From Flavobacterium sp. MedPE-SWcel (GTDB lineage Bacteria > Bacteroidota > Bacteroidia > Flavobacteriales > Flavobacteriaceae): a stretch of 64,000 nucleotides of DNA. The stretch lies in the NCBI GenBank assembly GCA_001874325.1, contig MPCW01000009.1, positions 1 to 64,000 of the forward strand, in the 5' to 3' direction. How positions within the stretch are numbered: position 1 is the first letter of the stretch; every line of letters begins with the position of its first letter. Below, one piece after another: positions 27,010 to 36,111 of the stretch. The position numbers and the translations under genes are program-made. Under the pieces are notes generated by a model. The model did not search any database, was not told the origin of the DNA, and saw nothing but the letters and a program-made list of their open reading frames with translations.

Positions 27010-29007
27010 ATGAAAAAAGCAACATTTTTTATTTTTCTGTTATTCTCATTTATAACAGTAAATGCTCAAATTTTAGATCCTGTAAAATGGACATCTAAAA
27101 TTGAAAAGAAATCAGATACTGAATATACTTTAACATTTGATGGAGTTATAGATGAGCATTGGCATGTTTATTCTCAGTTTACTGCAGATGGAGGAGGATT
27201 GGCGTTGGAGGTTATACCTAATAATGGAGAGGGTAATTATGAAACCGTAGGTAAAGCAGAAGAGAGTGAAACAAGAACAGAGTTTAATGAATCATTTGCA
27301 GTAGATGAAACATTTTTTGAAAAAGAAATGCAGATAATACAAACTATAAAAGTATTAAACCCTGAAAATTCTATTGTACAAATAGAGTTATTTTATCAAG
27401 CCTGTAAAGAGTCGTGTATTTTACAAGATAAATTTTTTGAATTTGATTTAAGTACATTAACCTCTAAAGAAGTAAAAAGCTTTGAAGTAGTAGCTGTTTC
27501 AACAGACGAAGAAAAAGGTGATAAAGAAAAAGTAGCACCTGCTGAGGATAAAAAAAAGGATGAGAAGAAAGAAAAGCAAAAAGGATTATTAACTATCTTT
27601 TTTATTGCATTTCTTTCAGGTTTTGCGGCATTATTAACACCATGTGTGTTCCCGATGATACCTATGACAGTAAGCTTTTTTACTAAGCAAAGTAAAACAA
27701 AAGCTGCAGGTATAAGAAACGCAATTATTTACGGACTATCTATTATTGTAATATATGTAATATTAGGTTCTGTAGTAACGGCTGTTTTTGGAGCAGATTC
27801 TTTAAATGCATTATCCACTAATGTATGGTTTAACATAATATTCTTTGTGTTATTAATTGTATTTGCATCATCTTTCTTAGGAGCTTTTGAGATTATGCTA
27901 CCTAATTCATGGGCTAATAAAGTAGACCGTCAAGCTGATAGAGGTGGTATGATAGGGATTCTTTTTATGGCGTTAGCATTAGCTATTGTGTCATTCTCAT
28001 GTACAGGTCCTATTGTAGGTACATTACTTGTAGAGGCAGCTTCAAAAGGAGGTATTGCACCAGTAGTAGGTATGTTAGGTTTCTCATCTGCATTAGCGTT
28101 ACCATTTATGCTTTTCGCAATGTTCCCAGGATGGCTTAATAGCTTACCAAAATCTGGAGGATGGCTTAATACTGTAAAAGTAGTTTTAGGATTCCTTGAG
28201 CTAGCATTAGCATTTAAATTCTTATCAAATGCCGATTTGGTATTACAAATGCATTTACTAGAAAGGGAAACGTTCTTAGCTATTTGGATTGCTGTTTTTG
28301 GAGCATTAGCATTATATCTTTTTGGGAAAATTACATTACCACATGATAGCCCATTGAAATCAATATCAGTAGGTAGGTTATATATGGGATTATTAGTTCT
28401 TGCATTTACAGTTTACCTTATACCAGGTTTATGGGGAGCTCCTTTAAAATTAATTAGTGGTTTTCCACCACCATCTACATATAGCGAATCTCCTCAAGGT
28501 TTTGGAGGAAGTGAAGGAGGTGGAGGTTACTCAGGAAGTGATCAAGAACTACCTGAAGGCGCAAAATTAGCAGCTCATGGTATAGTAGCTTTCGAAGATT
28601 ATAACGAAGGTCTTGCTTATGCACAAGAAGTTAATAAGCCAGTACTTATCGATTTCACAGGATATGCATGTGTAAATTGTCGTAAGATGGAAGACTATGT
28701 GTGGTCAGATAAAAGTATACTTTCAATCTTAAAAAATGATGTAGTATTGATATCACTATATGTTGATTCTAAAGAAGAATTACCAGAAAGTGAACAATAT
28801 GTATCTGAAGAGACAGGTAAAAAAATAGAAACAATAGGTAACAAGTGGAGTGATTTTGAGATCACTAAGTATAAGGCTAATGCACAACCTTATTATGTAT
28901 TAATAGATCTTGATGAAGAAAACCTTAATGATCCTGTAGGATATACACCAGATATTACAGAATACAGAGAATGGTTAAAATCTGGAATAGATAACTTTGA
29001 AGAGTAA
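27010..29007 (+). CDS. dsbD: Thiol:disulfide interchange protein DsbD
   Basis: This 665-aa inner-membrane protein moves reducing power from cytoplasmic thioredoxin to the periplasm. A signal peptide (1-19) is followed by an N-terminal domain with the Cys pair C132/C136 (QACKESC). After a charged linker there are about eight TM helices, with LLTPCVFPMIPMTVSFF and SFSCTGPIVGTLL carrying the membrane Cys pair. The C-terminal thioredoxin domain has CVNC near 555-558. A Gly-rich spacer (FGGSEGGGGYSGS) precedes that domain. It is the third gene of the pabB-tilS-dsbD run. Confidence 0.93.
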   Translation: MKKATFFIFLLFSFITVNAQILDPVKWTSKIEKKSDTEYTLTFDGVIDEHWHVYSQFTADGGGLALEVIPNNGEGNYETVGKAEESETRTEFNESFAVDETFFEKEMQIIQTIKVLNPENSIVQIELFYQACKESCILQDKFFEFDLSTLTSKEVKSFEVVAVSTDEEKGDKEKVAPAEDKKKDEKKEKQKGLLTIFFIAFLSGFAALLTPCVFPMIPMTVSFFTKQSKTKAAGIRNAIIYGLSIIVIYVILGSVVTAVFGADSLNALSTNVWFNIIFFVLLIVFASSFLGAFEIMLPNSWANKVDRQADRGGMIGILFMALALAIVSFSCTGPIVGTLLVEAASKGGIAPVVGMLGFSSALALPFMLFAMFPGWLNSLPKSGGWLNTVKVVLGFLELALAFKFLSNADLVLQMHLLERETFLAIWIAVFGALALYLFGKITLPHDSPLKSISVGRLYMGLLVLAFTVYLIPGLWGAPLKLISGFPPPSTYSESPQGFGGSEGGGGYSGSDQELPEGAKLAAHGIVAFEDYNEGLAYAQEVNKPVLIDFTGYACVNCRKMEDYVWSDKSILSILKNDVVLISLYVDSKEELPESEQYVSEETGKKIETIGNKWSDFEITKYKANAQPYYVLIDLDEENLNDPVGYTPDITEYREWLKSGIDNFEE

Positions 29008-29032
29008 TATATTTTCTTTTGGAATAGATAAA

Positions 29033-29063
29033 AAAACTCCCCTAGTACTAGGGGAGTTTTTTT
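29033..29063. terminator. Bidirectional hairpin terminator
   Basis: AAAACTCCCCTAGTACTAGGGGAGTTTT lies between the convergent dsbD gene and the small secreted protein gene. Confidence 0.9.
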
Positions 29064-29070
29064 ATTCAGA

Positions 29071-29562
29071 TTATTTATTTAAAAATTCTTGAAGTTTATT
29101 CTTTTTATTAGCCTTTATAAGTTTTTTAATTTTCCCTTTAACTTTTATATTGTTATCAGGGTTATCCATATACTGAGCTACTATTTTCCAAAGCTCTAAT
29201 TTTGTTGTTTCATTACTTTCTAGGATTTTATTTTCTACCTGATATTTTACCATAGCGGCTAAATAGATACCTAAGTAATCATTATTATCTCCTAAAATTT
29301 CTATAGAATGGTCTATATCAAAAGAATAATCAGGACTACTACTCATCCATTCTATTAAAAAGGCTGCTGAGTTTAGTCTATTTGTTTCATTTTGACTTAT
29401 AGGTGTGTCTAATAAATAATTTGCTGCCTGTAAGGCTATAGGAGTAGCAGTTTTTACGTTTTTTGCAGTATCTAGAGGATACTTGTCATAATTTGGAATA
29501 GATTGTGCATAAGTAAGCACTGTAGATAAACATAAAACAAGTACAAGGATAATTTTTTTCAT
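29071..29562 (-). CDS. Secreted helical protein of unknown function
   Basis: This 163-aa protein has a signal peptide (about 1-19, ending TYA/Q). The mature region is predominantly alpha-helical, with sequences such as ALQAANYLLDTPI, NRLNSAAFLIEWMSSSPDYSF and a Lys-rich C-terminus (KGKIKKLIKANKKNKLQEF). I recognise similar uncharacterised proteins in flavobacteria but no named family. It is transcribed alone, convergent with dsbD. Confidence 0.65.
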   Translation of the reverse strand: MKKIILVLVLCLSTVLTYAQSIPNYDKYPLDTAKNVKTATPIALQAANYLLDTPISQNETNRLNSAAFLIEWMSSSPDYSFDIDHSIEILGDNNDYLGIYLAAMVKYQVENKILESNETTKLELWKIVAQYMDNPDNNIKVKGKIKKLIKANKKNKLQEFLNK

Positions 29563-29640
29563 ACTGATTAATTAGATATAATATTTTTGAGACAAAAATA
29601 CTATTTAATCAGTGTGAAGTATTATTTTAAGGTTATCTAT

Positions 29641-29681
29641 AAAAAAAAGCATGGTTTCCATCTAGAAACCATGCTTTTTTA
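29641..29681 (-). terminator. Hairpin terminator of the RskA-like lipoprotein gene
   Basis: AAAAGCATGGTTTC...GAAACCATGCTTTT lies just downstream of the lipoprotein gene on the minus strand. Confidence 0.85.
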
Positions 29682-29711
29682 CTAAAAACCTAAAAACACA
29701 TTTAACATCTA

Positions 29712-30584
29712 TTATCTTGTAACACTTCCCATTGGTAACGATGTTAAGTTTTGTCCAAATGGGTGTGTAGCTGGAGCAGTTTCAGTTCCCGCAGTACCTA
29801 CTAATGGTTTCATTGCAAACGGTGCAGGAGAATCATCAGGTACAGGCTCTACAGATATTACTACCGTACGGTTACGAACATCTAAAGGAAAAGTTTCGCC
29901 AGCAGGAGCTTCTAAAAAGAAATCTTCTCCAGGAATTGGTGGTCCAGCTTGCATTGTTTCACTAAATGGTGCTGCATTATCAGCAGTATCAAAAGCGGTA
30001 AATGTTCCAGTACTTAATGGTCCAGAATCACCTACTACCCATCCTTCATAAGCCCACCCTTCTGGTAATGTAGGTAGATTGAAGTTAGCTGTAGGAGGCA
30101 TACCTGGTGTACCAAACCATACTCCGTTTTCATCATTACCATTGTTCATGCCTGTTTCATCAGTAGGAGTTCTTAAAAAGAACATACCAGAGGCACTACT
30201 AAAGTCGCCAACAATACCAGTATTTACATCAGCAGTATTTCCAGAGAAATCACCAGCTAATAATTTAGTATCTGAGGGGGCAGGGTCAGTATCATTGGCC
30301 GGCTCTATCGATAATACAAATTGGGTAGCATTACTTAATTGTTCAGCGTTTACTTGAAATGTTTGAGGAAATGTTACGCTAGTAAATACTCCTGTAGATA
30401 CTGGGGCACCATCTACAATAATCCAACCTTCATAAACATAGTTAGAACCTAGAGCTTCTAAACCATCAAGATTTAAGGTTAAATTATCTAATTGTGGAGT
30501 GGTTGCCTTGTCATCATCGCTACTACAAGAAGTAACTAAAACACCTAGCATAAGTGCTGCAAGACTCATTTTCTTAATCATCAT
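29712..30584 (-). CDS. Lipoprotein with two RskA-like anti-sigma beta domains
   Basis: This 290-aa protein starts with a lipoprotein signal peptide (lipobox VTSC near residue 20) and an acidic SSDDD tail, typical of Bacteroidetes surface lipoproteins. Two homologous beta units follow: YVYEGWIIVDGAPVSTGVFT with LSIEPANDTDPAP, and WAYEGWVVGDSGPLSTGTFT with ISVEPVPDDSPAP. Both have the signature of the extracytoplasmic C-terminal domain of RskA-type anti-sigma factors. The cytoplasmic zinc anti-sigma domain and TM helix are missing, so it cannot bind a sigma factor directly. The role is unknown. It lies next to a Crp/Fnr gene. Confidence 0.7.
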   Translation of the reverse strand: MMIKKMSLAALMLGVLVTSCSSDDDKATTPQLDNLTLNLDGLEALGSNYVYEGWIIVDGAPVSTGVFTSVTFPQTFQVNAEQLSNATQFVLSIEPANDTDPAPSDTKLLAGDFSGNTADVNTGIVGDFSSASGMFFLRTPTDETGMNNGNDENGVWFGTPGMPPTANFNLPTLPEGWAYEGWVVGDSGPLSTGTFTAFDTADNAAPFSETMQAGPPIPGEDFFLEAPAGETFPLDVRNRTVVISVEPVPDDSPAPFAMKPLVGTAGTETAPATHPFGQNLTSLPMGSVTR

Positions 30585-30669
30585 AATTTTATTTTTTATT
30601 TGTATTCCAAATATACTTTATGATGATATTTTTAAATGTTAGCTATCTAACATCTTCTAGTGTTTTAAC

Positions 30670-31335
30670 TTATTGTTTTGATATTCTTAACTCTTTTCGG
30701 CTAAAATTAATAATTTTATCTTCTTTTAGCTCATTCATTAGTATATTGAGAGTAGGGCGAGATGTACCTATAAGCGATGCCATATCCTTTTGAGTGTACG
30801 GATGTTTTATTATTTTATCGCCAGTTATTTCGCAATCATGACCATAATCAATAGATAGCTCTGTTAAGAATTCCATTAAACGAGTCTTGGTATCCTTAAA
30901 TAAAAGTAATTGTAGCCTACGTTCTAATCTTTTAAACCTAAAGCCAATAAACTTATATATTTTAAGGCTAAAGCTTTTATTATTTCTCATTAGGTCGAGC
31001 ATTGCATCAGCATTTATAGGACAAATAGATGTACCATTATCTATAGACTGTGCAAACTCATCACGTTTTAGTTCGCCAAGAATAGCTGTTTCACCAAATA
31101 TTTCTCCACGTGCTAGTATTGCTTTTACTATTTCGTTACCCTCTTCGCTATAGTAACCTATTTTTACTTTACCTTTCTCTATAAGATATACTTTAGAGGC
31201 AGCATCATCTTCAAAATAGATATAGTCCTTCTTTCTATAATTATCAAAATCATGTTCATCCTTATAAGTTTCTATCTTATGAGGACAAAGTATATTAAAA
31301 AGGTTTACATCTTCAAAAAACCAAAGTGATTTCAT
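30670..31335 (-). CDS. Crp/Fnr family transcriptional regulator
   Basis: This 221-aa protein is a full-length Crp/Fnr regulator. A cyclic-nucleotide-binding-like barrel (about 30-130) includes VYLIEKGKVKIGYY and ARGEIFGETAILGE. A dimer helix follows, then a C-terminal winged helix with TQKDMASLIGTSRPTLNILM as the recognition unit. The cAMP-contacting Arg-Ser/Thr pair is not evident. It lies 86 bp upstream of the RskA-like lipoprotein gene on the same strand and may be transcribed with it or control it. Confidence 0.85.
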   Translation of the reverse strand: MKSLWFFEDVNLFNILCPHKIETYKDEHDFDNYRKKDYIYFEDDAASKVYLIEKGKVKIGYYSEEGNEIVKAILARGEIFGETAILGELKRDEFAQSIDNGTSICPINADAMLDLMRNNKSFSLKIYKFIGFRFKRLERRLQLLLFKDTKTRLMEFLTELSIDYGHDCEITGDKIIKHPYTQKDMASLIGTSRPTLNILMNELKEDKIINFSRKELRISKQ

Positions 31336-31481
31336 TACGAAATTATATGTTTATTAATTATGCTATAATACATGTATACCCCAATAAATAAAAGGGGTGG
31401 ATACTATATAGCAAGATAAGAAAAATTGATTAAATAATTGAAAGGATATAAGACTTGATAAAGTATGGTTATTATCAAAAA

Positions 31482-33470
31482 CTATATTTTCTCTTGTAAC
31501 TCTTTTATCTCATCTCTTAGTTTTGCAGCCTGCATAAAGTCTAAGTCTTTAGCCGCTATTTCCATTTTTTTACGTTTGTCGCGTATTATTTTTTCGATAT
31601 CACCTTTGGTCATATAAGTGGTATCAGGTTCAGCAGCAATTTTAGACTCTGCCTCACTAGCATAAGTAGCATTACTTTTACCAAGCGTATTGTCCTCTAT
31701 TTTCTTGTTTAGAGCTTTTGGTACGAGTTTATTAGTAACATTATAATTATGTTGTTTTTCGCGCTTATAAGTTGTTTCATCAATAGTACGTTGCATACTA
31801 TCGGTAATTTTATCGGCATACATTATTGCTTTACCATTCACATTACGGGCAGCACGCCCTACTGTTTGGGTAAGCGAACGATGACTACGTAAAAAACCTT
31901 CCTTATCAGCATCTAGTATAGCTACAAGCGATACTTCGGGTAAATCGAGCCCTTCACGTAATAAGTTAACCCCAATAAGTACATCAAATATCCCTTTACG
32001 TAAATCTTGCATAATTTCTACACGCTCTAGGGTATCAACCTCACTATGTATGTAGCGACAACGTATAGATACTTTTGTAAGATATTTAGCAAGTTCCTCA
32101 GCCATACGTTTGGTAAGAGTAGTTACTAATACACGCTCATCAAGTTCTACACGCTGATGTATTTCTTCAATAAGATCATCAATCTGATTTAAACTAGGGC
32201 GTATTTCTATTATAGGATCTAACAATCCTGTTGGTCTAATAATTTGCTCTACATATACACCATCACTCTTTTGTAACTCATAATCAGCAGGAGTAGCACT
32301 TACATATACTACCTGATTTTGCATGGATTCAAACTCTTCAAACTTTAAAGGTCTATTGTCCATTGCAGCAGGTAGTCGAAAACCATACTCTACAAGGTTT
32401 TCTTTACGCGATCTATCACCACCATACATGGCATGTACTTGGCTTATGGTTACGTGACTTTCATCTATCACCATTAAATAATCATCAGGGAAATAGTCGA
32501 GTAAGCAAAAGGGTCTAGTACCTGGTAATCGTTTATCTAAATAACGAGAATAGTTCTCGATACCAGAACAGTACCCAAGCTCACGTATCATTTCAAGGTC
32601 AAAATTAGTACGCTCTTCAAGACGTTTTGCCTCGAGATGTTTACCAATTTCTTTAAAGTAGTCTACTTGTTTTACCAAGTCTTGCTGTATATCCCAAATA
32701 GCCTCTTGTAATATATCAGGGCTAGTTACAAACATATTTGCAGGGTATATATTTAGTCGATCATATTTCTCTATAACCTTCGAAGTTTTGACATCAAAAG
32801 CTTCTATTTCTTCAATTTCATCACCAAAAAAGTGAATACGGAATGGATCGTCACCATAACTAGGGAAAACCTCAACAGTATCACCTTTAATACGGAATGT
32901 ACCAGGTAAAAATTCAGCCTCAGTACGAGAATATAAACTTTGTACTAAACGATGTAATAATTTTGTACGCGATATTACTTGATCGCGCTCTAGTGAAATT
33001 ACATTTTTTTGAAATTCTACAGGGTTACCAATACCGTATAAACAAGAAACAGATGCTACTACAATTATATCTCGTCTGCCAGAGAGTAGCGAAGAGGTAG
33101 TACTCAATCGCATTTTCTCTAATTCTTCATTTATAGAAAGATCTTTTTCTATATACAGTCCACTAACAGGTATATAGGCTTCAGGTTGGTAGTAATCATA
33201 GTAAGATACAAAATATTCTACAGCATTGTTAGGGAAAAATTGCTTGAACTCGCTGTATAACTGAGCTGCCAGAGTTTTGTTGTGTGCTAGTACTAGCGTA
33301 GGTTTTTGTACTTCCTCTATAACATTAGCCATGGTAAAGGTTTTACCCGAACCAGTAACACCTAATAGCGTTTGGAATTTATCTCCTTCATTTATACTTT
33401 TACTTAATTGTTTTATAGCCTGAGGTTGGTCACCCGTAGGTTTATAATCTGATACTACCTGAAATTTCAT
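31482..33470 (-). CDS. uvrB: Excinuclease ABC subunit B
   Basis: This 662-aa DNA-repair helicase verifies damage handed over by UvrA and positions UvrC for incision. Walker A GVTGSGKTFT is at 37-46, and the beta-hairpin segment YYDYYQPEAYIP is present. DESHVTISQ is the Walker B region, and VLVTTLTKRMAEEL and QTVGRAARN are motifs IV-VI. A C-terminal UVR domain (MEIAAKDLDFMQAAKLRDEI) contacts UvrC. A -7 box TATCTTTG lies on the minus strand at 33500-33493, close to the start codon. It is transcribed alone. Confidence 0.96.
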   Translation of the reverse strand: MKFQVVSDYKPTGDQPQAIKQLSKSINEGDKFQTLLGVTGSGKTFTMANVIEEVQKPTLVLAHNKTLAAQLYSEFKQFFPNNAVEYFVSYYDYYQPEAYIPVSGLYIEKDLSINEELEKMRLSTTSSLLSGRRDIIVVASVSCLYGIGNPVEFQKNVISLERDQVISRTKLLHRLVQSLYSRTEAEFLPGTFRIKGDTVEVFPSYGDDPFRIHFFGDEIEEIEAFDVKTSKVIEKYDRLNIYPANMFVTSPDILQEAIWDIQQDLVKQVDYFKEIGKHLEAKRLEERTNFDLEMIRELGYCSGIENYSRYLDKRLPGTRPFCLLDYFPDDYLMVIDESHVTISQVHAMYGGDRSRKENLVEYGFRLPAAMDNRPLKFEEFESMQNQVVYVSATPADYELQKSDGVYVEQIIRPTGLLDPIIEIRPSLNQIDDLIEEIHQRVELDERVLVTTLTKRMAEELAKYLTKVSIRCRYIHSEVDTLERVEIMQDLRKGIFDVLIGVNLLREGLDLPEVSLVAILDADKEGFLRSHRSLTQTVGRAARNVNGKAIMYADKITDSMQRTIDETTYKREKQHNYNVTNKLVPKALNKKIEDNTLGKSNATYASEAESKIAAEPDTTYMTKGDIEKIIRDKRKKMEIAAKDLDFMQAAKLRDEIKELQEKI

Positions 33471-33607
33471 ATTCTTTTTTCCTGCTTTCCCACAAAGATA
33501 ATGAATAGTTTAAGGAATAATTATGCTTATTAACATCCCTTTATGTCACTTTACTTTATAGATTGCTATCAATTTTAAAAAGTGTAATTTTAATAGAAAT
33601 AAAATGC

Positions 33608-34507
33608 ATGTCTAAAAAAGTAAAGAAATCACGTTTTAGAAAACGATACATAATAACAGCTTTGATATTTATGTATCTTGTCTTTTGTCAATCTTGTATG
33701 ATGATGCGTACTAGTTCTAAAAAAACACAAACTTATTTTAATAAAGCTAAGGTAGCCTATACAGATAGTACAATGACGTTTGATGACTATAAGCTACATT
33801 ATATAGAAACAGGTAAACCAGATGCGCCAACGTTGTTTTTTGTTCATGGTTCTCCAGGTAGTTGGGATGCTTACAAAGAATATCTTACAGATAGTTTATT
33901 GCTTAAAAAATATAGAATGATAGCTGTTGATAGATCTGGTTTTGGTTATAGTAATTTTAGAGAAGCACAAAATTTAGATACTCAAGCAAAACGATTAGTT
34001 AGTTTTTTAGAAGTAAAAAATAATCAAAAGCCTACGATACTTATTGGGCACTCTATGGGAGGGCCTATAATAGTAAAAATGGCAACTATTAACCCGAATA
34101 TATATAGTCATCTTGTAGTACTTTCAGGGGCTATAGATCCTGATGCTGAAAAACCTGAAAAGTGGCGTTCTATTGTTATGAAAAGGCCACTTCGTTATCT
34201 TATTCCTGGTGCACTTCGACCTTCTAATGATGAACTATGGTGGTTAAAAGAAGATTTAAAATTCATGAAGGAAGATTTAAAAAACATTACTAGCTCTGTT
34301 ACTATTATTCACGGTACTAAAGACCCGCTCGTACCATATAGTAATGTAACCTTTATGGAGAAAGAGTTTATTAATGCAAAGTCAATAAATGTAATAGCTA
34401 TTAAAGATGCGAATCATTTTATTCCGTGGGAACATTTTGCTACTATTCGAGATGCTTTAATGGCTATAAGCTTAGATGATGAGAATTCTAATCAAAGCAT
34501 TCCATAA
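33608..34507 (+). CDS. Alpha/beta hydrolase, membrane-anchored
   Basis: This 299-aa protein (start at 33608, MSKKVKKSRF, in preference to a longer frame from 33563) has a basic N-terminus. One hydrophobic segment ends in a possible lipobox (FCQSC, C30), so it is anchored and faces the periplasm. The hydrolase fold shows HGSPGSWDAY (oxyanion region), the nucleophile elbow GHSMGG near residue 146, HGTKDPLVP (Asp) and KDANHFIPW (His). The substrate is unknown. Its 3' end overlaps the convergent thiamine pyrophosphokinase gene by 20 bp. Confidence 0.82.
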   Translation: MSKKVKKSRFRKRYIITALIFMYLVFCQSCMMMRTSSKKTQTYFNKAKVAYTDSTMTFDDYKLHYIETGKPDAPTLFFVHGSPGSWDAYKEYLTDSLLLKKYRMIAVDRSGFGYSNFREAQNLDTQAKRLVSFLEVKNNQKPTILIGHSMGGPIIVKMATINPNIYSHLVVLSGAIDPDAEKPEKWRSIVMKRPLRYLIPGALRPSNDELWWLKEDLKFMKEDLKNITSSVTIIHGTKDPLVPYSNVTFMEKEFINAKSINVIAIKDANHFIPWEHFATIRDALMAISLDDENSNQSIP

Positions 34508-35150
34508 GTAATAAATCACCATCACGATGCTCTATAGTTACTATACCATCTTTATCAGCTTCGTTACTACTACCTGTACGATAACCAATAGTTAGTGATT
34601 CATCATTAAGCGAGTATTTAAGATTTTTTGTGGTAATGCCTTCTACTGTTCCTATAGGTATTAACGATAGTGGAGTAGTGGCAGTATACCATTTTTCAAA
34701 CTTTTTTGGAAGCTGAAAAATTTTACTATAATTATCCAGCATCACAATTTTTAGTTTATCGCTAAAACGTACAATATTGGTAATATTAGTTATAGTATGA
34801 TCTGCACGACGCCCAGTAGCCCAAATAACATTTGCAGCAGGAATACCACGATCTATTAAATAATCAAAAGCTTTTTCTAAATCTGTTTTATCCTGATTAG
34901 GAGTATGTACAACTTCTAAGGGATATTGTAAGTTTCGATAATACTCAGGGTCAAAATCTCTGTCAAAATCACCAAGTAATACATCTACTTTTATGTCTAG
35001 ATCAATTACTCTTTGTATAGCACTATCAAGTACAATTACAAGAGGCGACCATTCTAGTAGTTGTCCCATTAGTTCTTTGCTACATTCAGCTCCGTTAGCA
35101 ATTATTAATGCAGGTTCTTGATCGTCGCGTACTATATGATGGGATGACAT
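34488..35150 (-). CDS. Thiamine diphosphokinase
   Basis: This 220-aa protein transfers pyrophosphate from ATP to thiamine, giving the cofactor thiamine diphosphate. Family motifs are visible: DVLLGDFDRDF (metal/ATP site), DKTDLEKAFDYLI and GRRADHTITNI. A C-terminal beta-sandwich (GTVEGITTKNLKYSLNDESLTIG) binds thiamine. The length fits the TPK family. Its stop lies 20 bp inside the convergent hydrolase gene, with no terminator hairpin between them. No other thiamine gene is in the window. Confidence 0.88.
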   Translation of the reverse strand: MSSHHIVRDDQEPALIIANGAECSKELMGQLLEWSPLVIVLDSAIQRVIDLDIKVDVLLGDFDRDFDPEYYRNLQYPLEVVHTPNQDKTDLEKAFDYLIDRGIPAANVIWATGRRADHTITNITNIVRFSDKLKIVMLDNYSKIFQLPKKFEKWYTATTPLSLIPIGTVEGITTKNLKYSLNDESLTIGYRTGSSNEADKDGIVTIEHRDGDLLLMECFD

Positions 35151-35182
35151 ATTGATTTAATTTTGGTAAAAATACAAATAAC

Positions 35183-35217
35183 AAAAAAAGCCTACTAGAA
35201 TATCTAGTAGACTTTTT
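35183..35217 (-). terminator. Hairpin terminator of the TonB receptor/DUF4249 operon
   Basis: CTACTAGA-ATA-TCTAGTAG (35192-35210) is flanked by an A-run on the left and a T-run on the right. Confidence 0.8.
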
Positions 35218-35244
35218 CGATTGAATGATATAACTAACTCTAAC

Positions 35245-36072
35245 CTATTCTATAATATAAATTTCTTCATCAACTTCACAAAGTCTGAAATATCCTAAAG
35301 CATGATTATCAGGATTAGTTTGATTTATTAAGTTACCTCTTACAGCTACAGGAGTTGTTCCGAAAGGACCACCGCTAGATTCACCTTCATTTACTTCAGA
35401 TACAATATCCATGAAGTTTGCATACCTTCTAGAGATACCATACAGTTTAATACTTACCTCTTGCCCAGCTGCAAAATCTTCATTATCTATAAAGTTAAAC
35501 ATTTCATTTCCTGAAAAGAATTCATTATCTGATACATCATATTCAGGGAAAGGGTACGCTTCAGTATCAAATCGAGTAAGGTAATTGTTTTCACCTTCTC
35601 CATTATCGTCAAAAAAGAAACGTACTTCGATATCTTCACCAGTAAATCCTCCATCATTTGTTTGCTCAATTCTTTTTATTTCTGGTACAGGATAAAAAGT
35701 TTCGGTGGCAGTATACGTTTCATTGTTATATTCTACAGTAAGCACATAGGTATCACCAATTACAGGAACAAAACTATTAGATATATAGTGACCAGTATCT
35801 GGAATTTCAGTGAAACCAAAAATAGTATTATTACTACTATTAGTTATAAATACATTTGCATTTGATACTACAGGAACTACGTTTTCATAATATCCTGTTG
35901 TTGTAGATAATTTAACAACTTGTTGACTACCATCAGTTCCTTTTATCCAGTCTATAGAGGCCTCAACAACAAGTCGTGGTTCGGCAGTGTCAAGATCAAT
36001 ATCAACTGTTTCTTCACATGCGGTAAATAAAACACCAGTTAGTACTAGTATAATTAATTTTATATTTTTCAT
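35245..36072 (-). CDS. DUF4249 domain lipoprotein
   Basis: This 275-aa lipoprotein (lipobox FTAC near residue 19) matches the DUF4249 family. It opens with EETVDIDLDTAEPRLVVEASI, followed by a beta-sandwich that includes VFITNSSNNTIFGF and GDTYVLTVEYNNETYTATE. These proteins are nearly always encoded just downstream of a TonB-dependent receptor, as here (39 bp). They are thought to work with it at the outer membrane, perhaps as a surface-exposed substrate-binding partner. The substrate is unknown. Confidence 0.85.
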   Translation of the reverse strand: MKNIKLIILVLTGVLFTACEETVDIDLDTAEPRLVVEASIDWIKGTDGSQQVVKLSTTTGYYENVVPVVSNANVFITNSSNNTIFGFTEIPDTGHYISNSFVPVIGDTYVLTVEYNNETYTATETFYPVPEIKRIEQTNDGGFTGEDIEVRFFFDDNGEGENNYLTRFDTEAYPFPEYDVSDNEFFSGNEMFNFIDNEDFAAGQEVSIKLYGISRRYANFMDIVSEVNEGESSGGPFGTTPVAVRGNLINQTNPDNHALGYFRLCEVDEEIYIIE

Positions 36073-36111
36073 GATATAAATATATTTTGATTACCCTTGG
36101 GTTATTTTTTA

